Below, piece after piece: positions 11,605 to 22,895 of a stretch of 64,000 bases of DNA. The position numbers and the translations under genes are program-made. The DNA comes from Dermatemys mawii. Taxonomy: Eukaryota; Chordata; Testudines; Dermatemydidae. The notes under the pieces were generated by a model. That model saw only the letters and a list, made by a program, of their open reading frames with translations, had not been told where the DNA came from and searched no databases. Position 1 is the stretch's first letter; each line of letters starts with the position of its first letter. The stretch is from contig ML677351.1 of the NCBI GenBank assembly GCA_007922305.1, forward strand, positions 15,349,790 through 15,413,789. Reading direction: 5' to 3'.

Positions 11605-12235
11605 CCAATCCCAAATACCTCAAAATGAGAAATATTACCTGAGTAGGCGACCACAAAATGTTCTCAGCACTTGATGCCAAAGATGGATAATGGCAAGTGT
11701 TACTGGATAAGGAAAGCAGGAACCTTAACACATTCTGGACACCAACAGGTAGATACAGATGACTGAGAATGCTGTTGCGGATCAGACCTGCAGTGCAAGA
11801 AATCAGTGCTGCCAACAAGATATACTGACAGGATTTAAAGGAATCAGCATCATAGCTGATGACATTCTGGTGTATAGACATGGACACAGCATGGCTGGAA
11901 CTGTGCTATATCACAACCACAATCTCATCTGCTAGAAAGAGCCAGCAAAGTAAATCTAAAATTAAATAAAAACAAGATTAAATTGCAAGTGACTGCAGTA
12001 CCTTACATATGACACTTGCTGAACTCCCCAGGGCTACGACCTGACCCTCAAAAGGTAAAAGCAATGCAGCAGATGCCCTAAAAATATTAAATCAGTTCAG
12101 AGACTACAGTATTAGGATTTGCAATCTATTAAGATTTCCTCCAAGACTCTCAGATGTGTGCAACCCCCTGAGGTGACTACTGGACAAAGATGCAGTGAAG
12201 ATATGGCTGTCTCAGTGTGATGTAGCCTCACATGT
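11605..12235 (+). pseudogene. Reverse transcriptase core, gypsy copy 1
   Basis: RT copies the element RNA into DNA. Translation from 11650 gives SALDAKDG, then after stops TFWTPTGRYR, then SIIADDILVYR near 11845-11880, whose ADD pair matches the catalytic aspartates. Downstream KQDxIASD-like and LRPDPQKVKAM readings match the RT thumb region. Stop codons and frameshifts occur throughout. It continues the RT begun at 8990-9136 across the nested block. Confidence 0.75.
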
Positions 12236-12239
12236 ACCA

Positions 12240-12665
12240 AGGATATGGTGACCAACTATCCTATCCTGTATTATGATGCTGGAAATAAAGCAGCAACTAT
12301 ACAATGAGATGCCAATGAGATGAAGATTGAGGCATCGCCCTTGAAAACAGGACAACGCCAGTATCTTTCATTGCAAGATGACCATTGCCAAAGGAATAAA
12401 GATATGCGCAAACTGAAAAGAAACTTCAACAGTGTTTGTGTGAGAAAAGTTGGACTAGTACATTCAAGGATGGGAAACCATTTGAGTATAAAGTGAACGT
12501 AAACCACAAAAGAACATTTTAAAAAAGCTGCTGCTAGTGACCCCAAAAGTGCTTTTGACACATGCTACTAACACTGCAACTCTACAGCTTAGAGATACAC
12601 TACAAGAAAGGGACTGAAATGTACATAGCTGACTTCCTTACCCAGGACAGCCTTGCAGCATAAAA
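12240..12665 (+). pseudogene. RNase H remnant, gypsy copy 1
   Basis: RNase H removes RNA from the RNA:DNA hybrid. Readings around 12400-12520 resemble the EK and D-H-K part of gypsy RNase H (FEYKVNVNHKRTF, in which the aspartate is replaced). The end of the domain is clear at 12570-12660: LQLYSLEIHYKKG then MYIADFL, matching the conserved L-D-x-x-Y-K-P-G-x-x-x-x-x-A-D-x-L pattern. Frames are broken. Confidence 0.65.
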
Positions 12666-12959
12666 ATATGGCAATTGAACAAGCATGAGAGATCCTTTAC
12701 CTGATGGAAATACAGAAGACACAGAAGAGCATGGAAAACATCAACCAAGTACATTATATACCAGTTTCAAAGGCAGGGTCTCAAAGAATCTGAGAACAAA
12801 CTATACAAGACAAATATTTACAAGTGTTCACATCTGTCATTCTGTGACGATGGCCAGACACCTGGGGAGAAGCTCTTCCTTCCTCCTAAGAATACTGGAA
12901 TTACTGAGATGAATGTATAACACAGCATCATATATAAAGGCAGCTGAATAATGATACCC

Positions 12960-13447
12960 AGATGACTGAGCATGGAAACTCTCTCAAGAGTTCTCAGGGC
13001 CATTCTGGAACAGGAGCATGTCTCTGTAATGCTAGAGACACCATATACTGACCAAACATGATCAAGGATATCAGAGACATAGTGAACAGTTGTTATACAT
13101 GTAGGGAAAGGCAGGCCAAGCAGCAAAAAGAGAAAATGAAAATACACAGCACTCCCAATAGACCTTCAAGCAAAGTAGAAACGGACCTTTTCACTACAAA
13201 CCACAGTAATGAAGTATTTTCTGTAGACTACTACTCAGACTTCTGGGAACTAGATGAATGGCCAGACACTATCACAGTGACCATCATAAACAAAGCAATG
13301 AAGCATTTCAGCAGACATGTATCCTAAACTTTGTCGTTTCAGGAAATGGACCCCACTTTACTTGCAGTGCATTTGTGTTATTTTGACCAGGAATGGGAAT
13401 TCAGTCATATGACATCATCACCATAATACAACTGCCAGTGGTGCCTC
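12960..13447 (+). pseudogene. Integrase remnant, gypsy copy 1
   Basis: Integrase inserts the cDNA. The zinc-binding end is seen as ARDTIY, then MIKDIRDIVNSCYTC with the C-x2-C pair at 13090-13105. The core starts with TDLFT and DYYSDFWELD (first catalytic Asp, 13225-13255). The second Asp position has changed: the reading VVSGNGPHFT at 13333-13365 has Gly where the family has Asp. The frame then shifts and the end near MTSSP runs into a different sequence at about 13440. Not functional. Confidence 0.8.
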
Positions 13448-13622
13448 CTCTTGGCTGTCCTGGGGATTAGTTTTGCCAGGCGTTGCACCCTCTTCTGGTA
13501 GTGTCTTCACCCATCCTGTCTCGCCCTGAGGCCTCTCTTGCTCCAATAACTCCTTCTGGCTGAGTCATTATGTGGTTTCCCCTTCCAGGGGTTACCCAAC
13601 GTCCTTCCACACAAACCATGTA

Positions 13623-13695
13623 TGTGGAGGAAGGAATAGAACCTGAATGTTGCACTGTCTTGGTGCTCTCATTCTTTATACTCACACACAGAACA
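13623..13695 (+). repeat. 3' LTR tail of gypsy copy 1
   Basis: Starts tgtggaggaaggaataga and ends ctcacacacagaaca, a diverged copy of 6861-6930. Sequence at 13448-13620 may be the U3 part of the 3' LTR, but I could not match it to the other end. Confidence 0.65.
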
Positions 13696-13699
13696 AAAA

Positions 13700-14134
13700 G
13701 TAATACCCATGTCATCTAACACTCTAATATACTGTGAGGAAAGGAAGGAACCTGCAAGAAGAAAAGGTCATTTTCTTTAAGAAGCTAGACATGATATCCA
13801 CAATTATTGATAAGGTTCCAATGCTAAAGCCCTACAGGGAGTGTGAAGAACTCCTCCTTTCCCCAACCTAAGTTTACTTAAGGAAAACAACAGAAAGTAG
13901 ACCCTGGAAAGTTTATCCTTTCCTTATCTTTAGAAACAGACTATACACGTAATGTAGAGCACACATCTTCCCATGGAAGACTGGGAAATGAGAAGCTTGG
14001 TTACTAGTTTCCTTTTTTAGCAAGGCATGCTGGGAATGGAAGGAGTTTGGGATTTTATATAATATAGACTCCTCTACTTAGTGTTGTCGGTAATAGCACA
14101 AGGTGCTGATCTAGGGACCGGGGACATAAAAAAA
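13700..14134. other. No gene seen
   Basis: Intronic sequence between the gypsy and DIRS elements. It has no recognised repeat or open frame of interest. Confidence 0.5.
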
Positions 14135-14346
14135 CGGGTTATTTACCTGTAACTATTGTTCTTCGAGATGTGTTGCTCATATCCATTCCAGTTAGGTGTG
14201 CATGCGCCACGTGCACAGCTGCCGGAAGATTTTTCCCTTAGCAACAGGCTGGGTCGGCTAGGGAGCCTCCTGGAGTGGTGCTGTTATGGTGCCGCGTATA
14301 TACCCCTGCCGACCCGGCCTCCCCTCAGTTCCTTCTTGCCGGCTGA
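14135..14346 (-). repeat. DIRS left inverted terminal repeat (3' end of element)
   Basis: From the shared attccagttagg onward it is inverted relative to 16886-17073, including the phrases cttagcaacaggctgggtcg and ggtgccgcgtatatacccc. The outer 40 bases (cgggttatttacctgtaact onward) differ from the right end. They are instead complementary to the internal region at 14375-14429. Confidence 0.9.
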
Positions 14347-14374
14347 TTCGACAGTGGGGAAGGAGGGTGGATTT

Positions 14375-14472
14375 GGAATGGATATAAGCAACACATCTCG
14401 AAGAACAACAGTTATGGGTAAGTAACCCGTCTTTCTTCTTCGAGTGCTTGCTCCTATGCATTCCAGTTAGGT
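14375..14472 (-). repeat. DIRS internal complementary region
   Basis: Positions 14375-14429 are the reverse complement of the left outer end (14135-14190), sharing aagcaacacatctcgaagaa and agtaacccg. Positions 14433-14472 are the reverse complement of the right outer end (17033-17073), sharing cttcttcgagtgcttgctc and tgcattccagttagg. The two halves touch at about 14430, as if the element ends had been joined. In DIRS elements this region is proposed to template completion of the ends and formation of a circle. Confidence 0.88.
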
Positions 14473-14487
14473 GACTGCTAGACATAC

Positions 14488-15266
14488 CTAGGTGGAGGGG
14501 TCGGATTGACCAACCGCTGAGTGGAGGACCACCGAGCTGAACGCTGCATCGTCCCTGGACTGTTGGACAATGGCATAGTGTGCAGTGAAGAAATGGATAG
14601 AGAACCAGGCAGCTGCCCTGCAGATGTCCTGGATCGGAACCTGTTCCTGGAAGGCCATCGAAGAGGCTTGTGCCCTCATGGAATGTGCAGTTATCTGCTC
14701 CCTGGATTTCCCTGCTAGCTCACAGCATGTACGGATACAAGCAGTTATCCAGGAGGAGAGGTGCTGTGCTGAGATTGGCTGCCCTTTCATCCGATCCGCT
14801 ACAGCAACGAAGAGTTGTGTTGACTTCCTAAAGGGTTTTGTACGCTCTAAATAAAATGCAAGAGCTCTGTGAACATCGAGCGTGTGCAATTGTTGTTCCC
14901 TATGGGAGGTGTGGGGCTTTGGGTAAAAGACCAGGAGAAAAATGTCCTGAAGGGGGGCACCACCTTAGGGAGGAAAGCGGGATGGGGGCGTAGCTGAACC
15001 TTATCCTTGTGGAAGACCGTATTGGGGGGTTCCGATGTGAGAGCTCGGATTTCAGAGACTCTACGGGCTGAGGTGATAGTCACGAGAAAGGCCACTTTCC
15101 AAGAGAGGTATAACAAGGAGCAAGTGGTGAGGGGCTCGAACAGGGACAACATGAGATGGGAGAGGACCAGGTTCAGGTCCCACGAGGGGACTGGGTATTT
15201 AACCTGCGGGTACAATCTGTCCAGTCCCTTGAGAAACCTATAGACCATGGGGTTGGAAAAGACCAA
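14488..15266 (-). pseudogene. DIRS tyrosine recombinase, one frameshift
   Basis: A tyrosine recombinase (phage-integrase fold) joins the circular DNA of DIRS elements to the genome. The first frame (15266-14847) holds TSARRVSEI, with the box A catalytic Arg. A frameshift near 14885 moves the reading to the second frame (14889-14488), which starts around LDVHRALAFYLER. This holds ITAHSMRAQASS, with the H-x-x-R box, and ends with FFTAHY, the nucleophile Tyr. So Arg, His-x-x-Arg and Tyr are all still present, split over two frames. The total of about 250 residues is near the usual length. It is adjacent to the internal complementary region, as in other DIRS elements. Confidence 0.88.
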
Positions 15267-15269
15267 ATG

Positions 15270-16784
15270 GTCGGTGGTTCTTTGGTGGAAAGCCGATATG
15301 GCTGCTAAATGGACTCGGATGGAGGAAGTGGAGAGGTCTTGCTGCTTGAGGGAGAGAAGATAGTCTAAGATGGCAGGTGTACTGGCCTCTCCTGGGGCAG
15401 TGTTGCTCTGTTCGCACCACCGGGAGAAACGAGCCTACTTTGCACAATAGGTGGCTTGGGTAGACGCTTTCTGCTACCCAAGAGCACATTTTGCACCTCC
15501 GCTGAGCACAGGAACTCTGAACCCCTTAACCACGCAGGAGCCACGCCGATAGGTGTAGGGACGGCAGGTCCGGGTGGAGTAGGCAGCTGTGGTCCTGTGA
15601 TATGAGGTCCGGCCAAAGCGGCAGGGGGACGGGCGGGACCACCGATAGCTGGAGAAGGGACGCGTACCAGCACTGCCTGGGCCAAGCTGGGGCTATGAGA
15701 ATGATGTGCGACCTGTCTCGCTTCGCTTTGATGAGCACCTTGTGCAGCAGAGGGATCGGGGGAAAAGCGTAAAGGAGTTGCCCTGTCCATGGAAGGAGAA
15801 AGGCGTCCGTCAGGGAGCCCGGGGAGCTGCCCCGGAAGGAGCAGAACTGGAGGCACTTCCTGTTCTGGTGAGTGGCGAAGAGGTCAATCTGTGGAAACCC
15901 CTACCTTAGGAAGATCAACCGAATGACATCCGGGCGAATGGACCACTCGTGGGAGAGGAACAACCTGCTGAGGTGGTCCGCCAGCGTGTTGTGAATGCCT
16001 GGGAGGAACGAGGCCACGGGGTGAATTGAGTGGGCTATACAGAATTCCCACAGTAGAATCGCTTCCTTGCAGAGGGGGGTCGAGTGGGCTCCCCCTTGCT
16101 TGTTGATGTAAAAGACAGCTGTAGTGTTGTCCGTTAGCACTGCAACACATTGGCCCAATAGCGTGTTCTTGAAGGCCTGACATGCGAGGCGGACCACCCG
16201 CAGTTCCCGGACATTGATATGCAGCCAAAGGTCGGCTGCTGACCACCGGCCTTGGGTCCTCAGCTCTCCGAGATGGGCTCCCCATCCCAGATCTGACGGT
16301 CCGTAACCAGGGACATTGCTGACCGGGGCGGGAGAAAGGGGATGCCCTCGCAAACAAGCGCTTGATTTGTCCACCAGGCGAGGGCGTCGAGGGTCGAGTT
16401 TGGGATGGTGAGGAGGGTAGTCAGGCTGTTCACGTTCAGTCTGTAAACCGATGCTAACCATGACTGGAGCGGGCGCAAATGTAACCTTGCGTGCTTGGTG
16501 ACATATGTGCAAGCTGCCATGTGCCCCAGCAAGCTTAGAAACGCTTGGGCCATGGAAGTTGGGAATGCGCGTAGACTGTGGACAGCTGACTGAATAGATT
16601 GGAAGCGAGATAGTGGGAGGGATGCTTTTGCCACTGTGGAGTCTAGGAGGGCTTCTATGAATTCCAGCCTCTGGGTAGGCTCCAGGGCCGACTTCTCCTT
16701 GTTGAGGAGAAATCTGAGGTGGGTGAAGGTGTTGAGAGTTAGCTGGACGTGGGAGAGAGTACTACTATCTAACAAAGTTAACAC
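15270..16784 (-). pseudogene. DIRS RT thumb, RNase H and linker region
   Basis: Reading leftward, 16784-16260 has the end of reverse transcriptase (FLLNKEKS, then LPLSRFQ). A frame change near 16290-16340 leads into RNase H (16512-15901): LGWGAHLGE, HINVRELRVV, LTDNTTAVFYINKQGG and NTLADHLSRLF. These have the catalytic Asp of TDN and the ADxLSR end motif. A further frame (15900-15526) gives STDDLFATHQN, SLTDAFLLPW, YAFPPIPLL and LIAPAWPR, the conserved stretch between RNase H and recombinase in DIRS elements. At least two frameshifts break it. The RT palm with its YxDD motif is missing through the deletion near 16770. Confidence 0.85.
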
Positions 16785-16885
16785 CTAAGAACTATGAACT
16801 ATGTACAGAACAACATGAGAAACACAGAAAACTAAAGGGAAACAGAGGTCAGAAGACGGAGCTCCGCAGTTCCAGCAACCGTCAC

Positions 16886-17073
16886 GGGCAGTAAGAAGGA
16901 ATTGAGGGGGGGCCAGGTCGGCAGGGGTATATATGCGGCACCATAATGGCGCCACTCCAGGGGGCTCCCTAGCCGACCCAGCCTGTTGCTAAGGGAAAAA
17001 TCTTCTGGCAGCCATGCACGTGGCGCGTGCAGACCTAACTGGAATGCATACGAGCAAGCACTCGAAGAAGAAG
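16886..17073 (-). repeat. DIRS right inverted terminal repeat (5' end of element)
   Basis: The inverted copy of the left repeat, ending gcaagcactcgaagaagaag on the plus strand. Between it and 16784 lies a short leader read on the minus strand, which carries no gag start that I can recognise. Confidence 0.9.
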
Positions 17074-20000
17074 TAGGTGCTTGTTCAGCAAGTCAAAAGT
17101 ATTCTGAACACCAAATATGTGTGTGGATTGTATATAGCTTATTACTACTGGTGTAATAGGCATTACCATGTTTTACAGAGCTGTTCTATCTGACTTTATT
17201 TATCATACCAATTATGTGGTAAGCAGGTATTCTGAATCACTGCTGAGGCTGATGACAGGAGGTTGATCGTATTCTAAAGGAAAGTGAACTATTAATGGAC
17301 TTGATGACCCAAGAGGTGTCTTTCAGTCTTAGGTCCTGTATGCGTACTGAGAAGGAGGGGTGGTATTATTCTCAGGAGATAATGCAATAAAGCTCATGAT
17401 TCCTTTAGAAAGCACATCTTCCATAACTGCTCATAAAATTATGGTAAACTTAATTATACCTTTATCTCTGCATTAGTGCAATCTTACCAAATGGAGATTG
17501 TTGAAATGACATTGCTAGTCCTGCAAATGAATTGGTGATATAGCCACTTTGTTTAATCTCTTCCCATTTGGATCATTTCATTATGTGCTAATCCCTTCAT
17601 GACTCTCCACAGTAACTTTGACCAAATAACAGAAGATTCTGAATGCCTTTGAAGGGCATACAATCAACTATTTTGTAGCTATTGCTATGTTATGTTTTTT
17701 GTGATATTTCATTTTGTTAATTTTCTCACATACAGACCTTCCCATTCAAAGCAACTGAGACAATAATGAGGTAATGTTTATGGAATAATTTGACTTTAGA
17801 AAGCAATTAGTTCATCAGGCAAAGACTTTCAAAAGTGATTAGGGATTTTGGGTGCTTCACTTGAAACACCCTAAAGAGACCTGATTTGCAAACATTGAAC
17901 TCTCCTTCTCTGAAAATCAGGCTCTTTTAAAATTTCTCAGGTTGGGCACTCAAAATCAACAGTTATTCTTGAAAATCTTAAGTCTGAGACTAGGGGTCCA
18001 GTCCTGCTTCCACTGAAATTGATGTCTGCTGCCAGGAGAGCAGGATTGTACCCTATATTACATGATATTGTGTATGTTTCTGTTATGTTTGTATAAAAAT
18101 GGGATATTACTATTCTATGGAATGGAGAGTATTCCTGGTGTCAAAGTATGTACAAAACAACCACTGTCCTCACTCTGTCAAGACAAAGATGTTAACTCTG
18201 CAGTCTTAGCCTTGATGAAGGCCAGAATGTACTGTAGGCAATCAGCAGGAAATAACTTGATACTTCTAAAAATAACTGCTTAATGACTCCCAAATATTTC
18301 TTTCAAGAAGAGTACAGCAGGTCTCCTACATATTTTATGAGAAGGATTGTTTTCTGAACCACTGCTTTTGGTAGCTCCCATTTAGAAAAGACAAAGGGAT
18401 GTCTGCATACACAGCATCCATTACTTTCATTTAATAATTTACAATGAGTTGTGCGGTAAAGTTTTTTCCTTATTCTATGAACTTAGCAATTTTCAGTAGC
18501 AATACTACAGTGTGAAGTACATTCTGCTTGTTAGCCACAGCTGTGAGGTGCTTCTTTCTATTTGCTCTCATGTCCCTTCACACCATGGGGGTGTAACATC
18601 ATTTGTCCTTTGAATAAAAGGAATGTGTGTTGATGATCAGGCTGTTCATAGACAGTAGAAATGACACATCAATAAAACTGTGATTCAGTTAGTTTCCTCA
18701 GTGGTGTTCCCTGCAGAAAAATCAAGCCAAGGAAAAAGGTATTGTGTAAAGTAAACCAGATAATACATTTATAGAGCACAAGGTGTACCTTCAGATTTTA
18801 ATTGGAAGCAATCTACTTTCGTAAGACTGAAATTCACCCCTGTGCTGAGGTCCAAACCATGTGCTCCACTTGAGTCTCACTTAAGCCCTATTTTGAAATC
18901 TTAAATGGGATTTCAGAGGTGCATAAGTCTTGTATTGACTTTCTGCACAGGGGTGCAATTAACACTAAATGAGCTGGCAAAATAATTATAGTCTGTAAGG
19001 AAGACATTGAGCATTGCAAATAAAAGGCAAAAATAATACTACAAAAAAAGATAAAGTAACTATCTCCTATAGCATATGCTGGGAAGCACACACGGTAACA
19101 ACAAAAATTACACAGGCTGTTGGACAAATATCAAACTTCACTTGTCATTGCAGTACTACATTATCTCCTACACTAACTGTAAGAAGGCACCCATTCTGCT
19201 TTTAACATTAATATAAGAACTTATGCTGGAGAGCATCAGCAGTTAGCATCATTAAAGTTAGGGGAAACTTTATCAGTGTGATATCAGAATCAGGTCCACT
19301 GTGTTTACTACATATACTTGCAGTGAATGGTGAGGTTTTTTTAACTGTGGGCAGTTTTAGGAACAACTGAATACCTAATGAATGTGAATAAAGTATTTTT
19401 TCCTCAGCTTAACTTTGCATATCTCCAATTTGTACACTAAAAAAGTATGCACAGGGATGTGTGTTGAAGAAATATAGCAATATGCAGCATTCGTTCATTC
19501 AAAACAGCATAGACAGGGAAGTGACAGAATGCCCAAGAGGTAGAGATTCAACCAGTGCACAAGGCAATAAGGACCAGCACAAAACTGAGGCAACTCTTAA
19601 GCCCCACTGTAAGACTTGTACTGATTCTGTGTGAAGAGTGAATTCCAGCCAGAGAGAACTGCAGCAAAAGAGGAAGAAATGGCACCAACCAACAAGTTAT
19701 ATATTTACTTTTTATTTTTGGGAAAAAATGGTGTTACTGTACTTCAGAGAGATTTTGACTGAACGAGTATTGCCTACTCCTCAGATGACAACTGGCTTGC
19801 TGATGTTGGAAACATTACTAGGTTTACTTTCTAAGGAATGGTGGACCAATCTGTTAAATCAAAATTCCCTTTCAATGTTAAGCCTGCATGAATTTTCTCT
19901 TTGTACCAGCTGTTTATCTAGCGTTATGGTCATTGTAAAGAAAAATATGTACTGTCCATTTGTATGTGAATTCCACTATCCCTCTCTGGTAACCTGGAAC

Positions 20001-20194
20001 TACAGGATCAAGTTTCAAATTCATATTTATTTTGGTTTTTGGAAAAGAGTGGCCTGCAAGTCTCTAGTGCCTTGGTAAAATGGGTGGGATTTACTTACTT
20101 AGGTGAGGAGCAAGAGGTAAGATTAGTTAATTATCACCACGAAGAAGCAGCATGTCTTGGGCAAACAAGAACAGGTCTTGGAGCTGGAGAAATT
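17074..20194. other. Plain intron, one repeat remnant
   Basis: No gene. About 17826-17965 contains tttcaaaagtgattaggg and ctgaaaatcaggctc, the same old repeat type as 20558-20700 and 33366-33470. The 146-codon open frame at 19638-20078 shows no domain or motif and is treated as chance. Confidence 0.5.
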
Positions 20195-20372
20195 CCTGAG
20201 CTCTAAGCCCAGTTCTGCTACTGATTGATTGCATGGCAAATCACTTATTTGCCTGTGCCTCCGTTTTCCGCATCTGGGGAGGGATACCTGCCTATCTTAC
20301 AGGAATGTGGTGAGGACAATTTAGTTTAAATGTCTATACAGCCCTCAACCTGTAAAGTGCTGTGTAAGAGCC
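20195..20372 (+). mobile_element. MIR/CORE-SINE
   Basis: The order gcccagttctgctactgatt, caaatcacttatttgcc, gcctccgttttccgcatctg and tgtaaagtgctgtgtaagag follows the tRNA-derived and CORE parts of a MIR-type SINE in plus orientation. Confidence 0.75.
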
Positions 20373-20557
20373 TGTACTCTTTCCTCATTCAAAGATACAA
20401 TGGCACTAGCAGTGTAAAATGTTGTGTCAACAGCTTTTTGGGTACAAAAATGTATTTGGGAGCTGTATTGTCATCAACATGCTTTTTTCGTGAATCTACT
20501 GTATATAACTTCTGTTTATAACTCATGGTTTTCAAGTGTGCATGTAAATCTAGGAAC

Positions 20558-20700
20558 ATAAATTTCAGAGGTGCTGACGAAATGAGGGGAGATCAGCTCA
20601 GCACTTAAGAAATTCAGGTTATCTTTAATTTAGGTTACTCTATATATGGATTTAGATGCCTATCTTAAGCACCTGAAATCACACATTTTGACCCAACTGT
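20558..20700. repeat. Old interspersed repeat, unnamed
   Basis: Contains aaatttcagaggtgctga, atatatggatttagatgcc and acattttgaccca. These resemble a repeat common in amniote introns whose copies carry gcacctgaaa and tttcaaaagt phrases. I cannot assign a family. Confidence 0.45.
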
Positions 20701-21243
20701 TAGTGCTATACATGTAAAGTTTACATCTTGTCCAACAACTTTCACAGTTACTACATACATTAAAAACTAACAGGACATTCCCATGATTAAGAGCCAGTAA
20801 ATCTGCATCCACAAGCTGATGTGAATGTACTTTAGGCAGAATACTCTGTACTCAATAAACCATTCATACTCTGAACTTTTTCAAGAGGAAAACATTTTGT
20901 GTTCAGTTAAACAACAGCCTGTTACCAAGGGCATCATTTCAGAAAAAATTCTGGGCTTGGAGGCAGGCAAAGTTGTGCTGGCATCTCCTGCTTCCGCCAT
21001 CCCACAGAGACCAGGGCTGCTTGTGGGGATTTAGTGGGACAATCCCATCCTGAAGGGAGTGGGGAGGTGGTTGGCTGGTCCTATCCTGGGGACTGTGGGG
21101 AGGTCAGTGAGCCAAGGAGGGTGTCTCACCAATGGCCAGCTCGGGGAAAGGATCAGGAGCCTGCTCTCTCCATTCTCAGCTCCAGGAAGGACAGGGAGGT
21201 GGTGCTGACAACGCAGCAATTAGGAGCCCTGGTCTTCTCCTCA

Positions 21244-21527
21244 GGGTATGTGTACAGCCTGGATGCACAGACTTGTGCTAGTTTGGCTCCAACTAGCATG
21301 TTAAAAATAGCAATATGGAAGTAGCAACACTGGTGGTGGCTCAGGCTAGTGTCCTGAACTTGGACCCCAGGGATCGGGCAGGTTTGGACTCGGGCAGGTA
21401 GTCTGAGTCACTGCAGGTGCCACAATGTCCATGATGCTATTTTTAGTGCACCAGCTTGAATTGAGCTAGCGTGAGTCTGTGTAGGTGGGCTTGGTGGCTT
21501 GCTCCCAGCGATAGTGCTGACATACCC
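21244..21527. mobile_element. Small terminal-inverted-repeat element (MITE-like)
   Basis: The left end gggtatgtgtac and the right end ctgacataccc are imperfect reverse complements. Flanks are TCA (21241-21243) and ACA (21528-21530). Inside, gcatgttaaaaatagcaata and gatgctatttttagtgcacc form a second inverted pair. No coding sequence. The same end sequence occurs at 53876-54108, which suggests one family. Confidence 0.6.
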
Positions 21528-22736
21528 ACAATAGCTTCAAAAGGCTCCACAGTCTTGGCTGACAAAGAGCTATGAAAAGTCAGGGAGGGCAAACTAAGGT
21601 GTGTGTGGAGGCAACTGCTCCCGGTGCCCTATAGCAAATGTTGCCCCTGTCCTTAGCCCTGTGTTTACAAAATATCGTATAATATATACAATAAGCAACT
21701 TCCATTTTAGACAAGCTTGGCCCACTCCTATTGGCCTGTCTAGATGGAGGCTTTATTTTGACTTCCTTCTAGAGTTCCTTCATATGATCCCCATAAGAGG
21801 TCTTGGGTTCAGTCTTGACTGTGAAAATGTGCAAGACTCATGCACAGGAAGTCCAGCCACAGGTCTCGGATAATTGGTTACATTCTCTTTAGCATGAATA
21901 ACTTTGACTAAAATTTTCCCTCAAAAGTTCAGCCTGAGGCAGACACTGAGCACATAAACTTTCAGCTCAAACAGTTAAACTTGGCAAAATAAGACAGGAC
22001 TTATAATGGAATATGTTGGGCAACCTTAACAGACTCCTCCTTTTTGAAATACACTTCTATATCTTAAAGGATTGCCTTTTTCTTTGATTCCCAAACGTTG
22101 CCTTCATACATTTCTTAAACAATTTAATAACTCCCTAATGGAGGCTAACTCTGACCAATGCACAAGAATTCTCTTGTTATACAGAAGTAATAGAGTAACA
22201 CCTTGAGGAAATTGTTAATCATGATAGAAAGACAATGATCTTCTGAATGTTTGGGATGTACTTCCATTATAACCAACTTCTGTATGTGGTTGAATTAGCA
22301 AGTATTCTGTCCAAATGGTAGTTTCAGCACAGAAAAGTGCTTACTTGTATAATATGTAACTGAATTATTTGCCTTCCTGCATTCAATTGCTGGTCTACCA
22401 AATAAGAAGTTAGTAAGATAACTATACTCAAAGCAATTTATCTTGACACAACCTAAGGGTAGTCTGACACTTCAAAGAACAAATTAATCTTTTATAGCAG
22501 TTATAGTTATTCAAAGTTGTATTTAATTTATGGTTTTAGCAGTTTGGATTAATATATTTTAATTTTGCTAGCGAAAAGATGAAGAGGAACCCTCAAGGTC
22601 AGGTGATTGCTATGAAGCTAAAAATGTTCTAAAGTATTTTCTGAGAAGTTAAATGGTCAATTAATAGAAAAACTGGTGTTACATAAACATCTACCAAAAT
22701 ACAGCATTCAAATTTAATAAAAATGGTAGTTTGAGA
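21528..22736. other. No gene seen
   Basis: Intron with no recognised repeat or reading frame of interest. Confidence 0.5.
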
Positions 22737-22895
22737 GGCAAGGTGGGTGAGGTAATAGCTATTCTTGGACCAACTTCTGCTGGTGAAACAGACAAACTTT
22801 TGAGCTACACATAAGTCTTCTTCAGGTTTGGGAAAGGTACTCAGAGAGCCACTAAAAATAAGGGGAACAGACTGTATAGCATAAGTAGTTAACAT
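22737..22895 (-). mobile_element. Penelope-like element 3' tail fragment
   Basis: Contains ttggaccaacttctgctggt, tgagctacac, agtcttcttcagg and aaggtactcagag. It is the reverse complement of the tail found in plus orientation at 31209-31383, and similar to 26648-26830. The Penelope assignment rests on the recurring tail pattern of cgaaagctt and ccaataaa phrases seen in such elements. Confidence 0.55.

Larger units (their letters stand above)
6861..13695 (+). mobile_element. Decayed Ty3/gypsy LTR retrotransposon (copy 1)
   Basis: Similar 70-73 bp blocks at 6861-6930 and 13623-13695 bracket the element. Between them, in the right order for Ty3/gypsy, plus-strand translation shows Gag-like sequence, a nucleocapsid zinc-knuckle remnant, the start of reverse transcriptase, the RT core, RNase H, and an integrase with zinc-binding and core parts. 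All readings are broken by stops and frameshifts. Later insertions interrupt it: two CR1 tails at 7389-8233 and a 2.5 kb block at 9137-11604. It runs opposite to EPHA6. The order of coding parts makes this a Ty3/gypsy rather than a BEL or ERV element. Confidence 0.85.
14135..17073 (-). mobile_element. DIRS-type tyrosine-recombinase retrotransposon, internally deleted
   Basis: This element has the layout that defines the DIRS group. There are inverted terminal repeats (14135-14346 and 16886-17073), an internal complementary region at 14375-14472 built from the two element ends, an RNase H domain, a DIRS-specific linker region, and a tyrosine recombinase, all on the minus strand. DIRS elements have no integrase and no target duplication; they are thought to integrate from a circle through the recombinase. 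Gag and nearly all of the RT fingers and palm are missing: the leader runs straight into the RT thumb region near 16770. At 2.9 kb it is about half the length expected. It runs in the EPHA6 direction. Confidence 0.93.

Noticed and set aside
11087..11887. Long minus-strand open frame of 266 codons
   Set aside because: It lies across the GC-rich minisatellite of a hAT element and then into unrelated sequence. The residues are G/P/R/A-rich repeats with no domain, and frames on both strands are open at once.
15706..15909. Plus-strand frames across the DIRS element
   Set aside because: These are antisense shadows of the RNase H and recombinase coding region.
14135..17073. Interpretation as an endogenous retrovirus
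   Set aside because: The terminal repeats are inverted, there is a tyrosine recombinase instead of a DDE integrase, and no envelope or protease is present.
19638..20078. Open frame of 146 codons
   Set aside because: No domain, no splice context and a composition like translated AT-rich intron. Considered chance.
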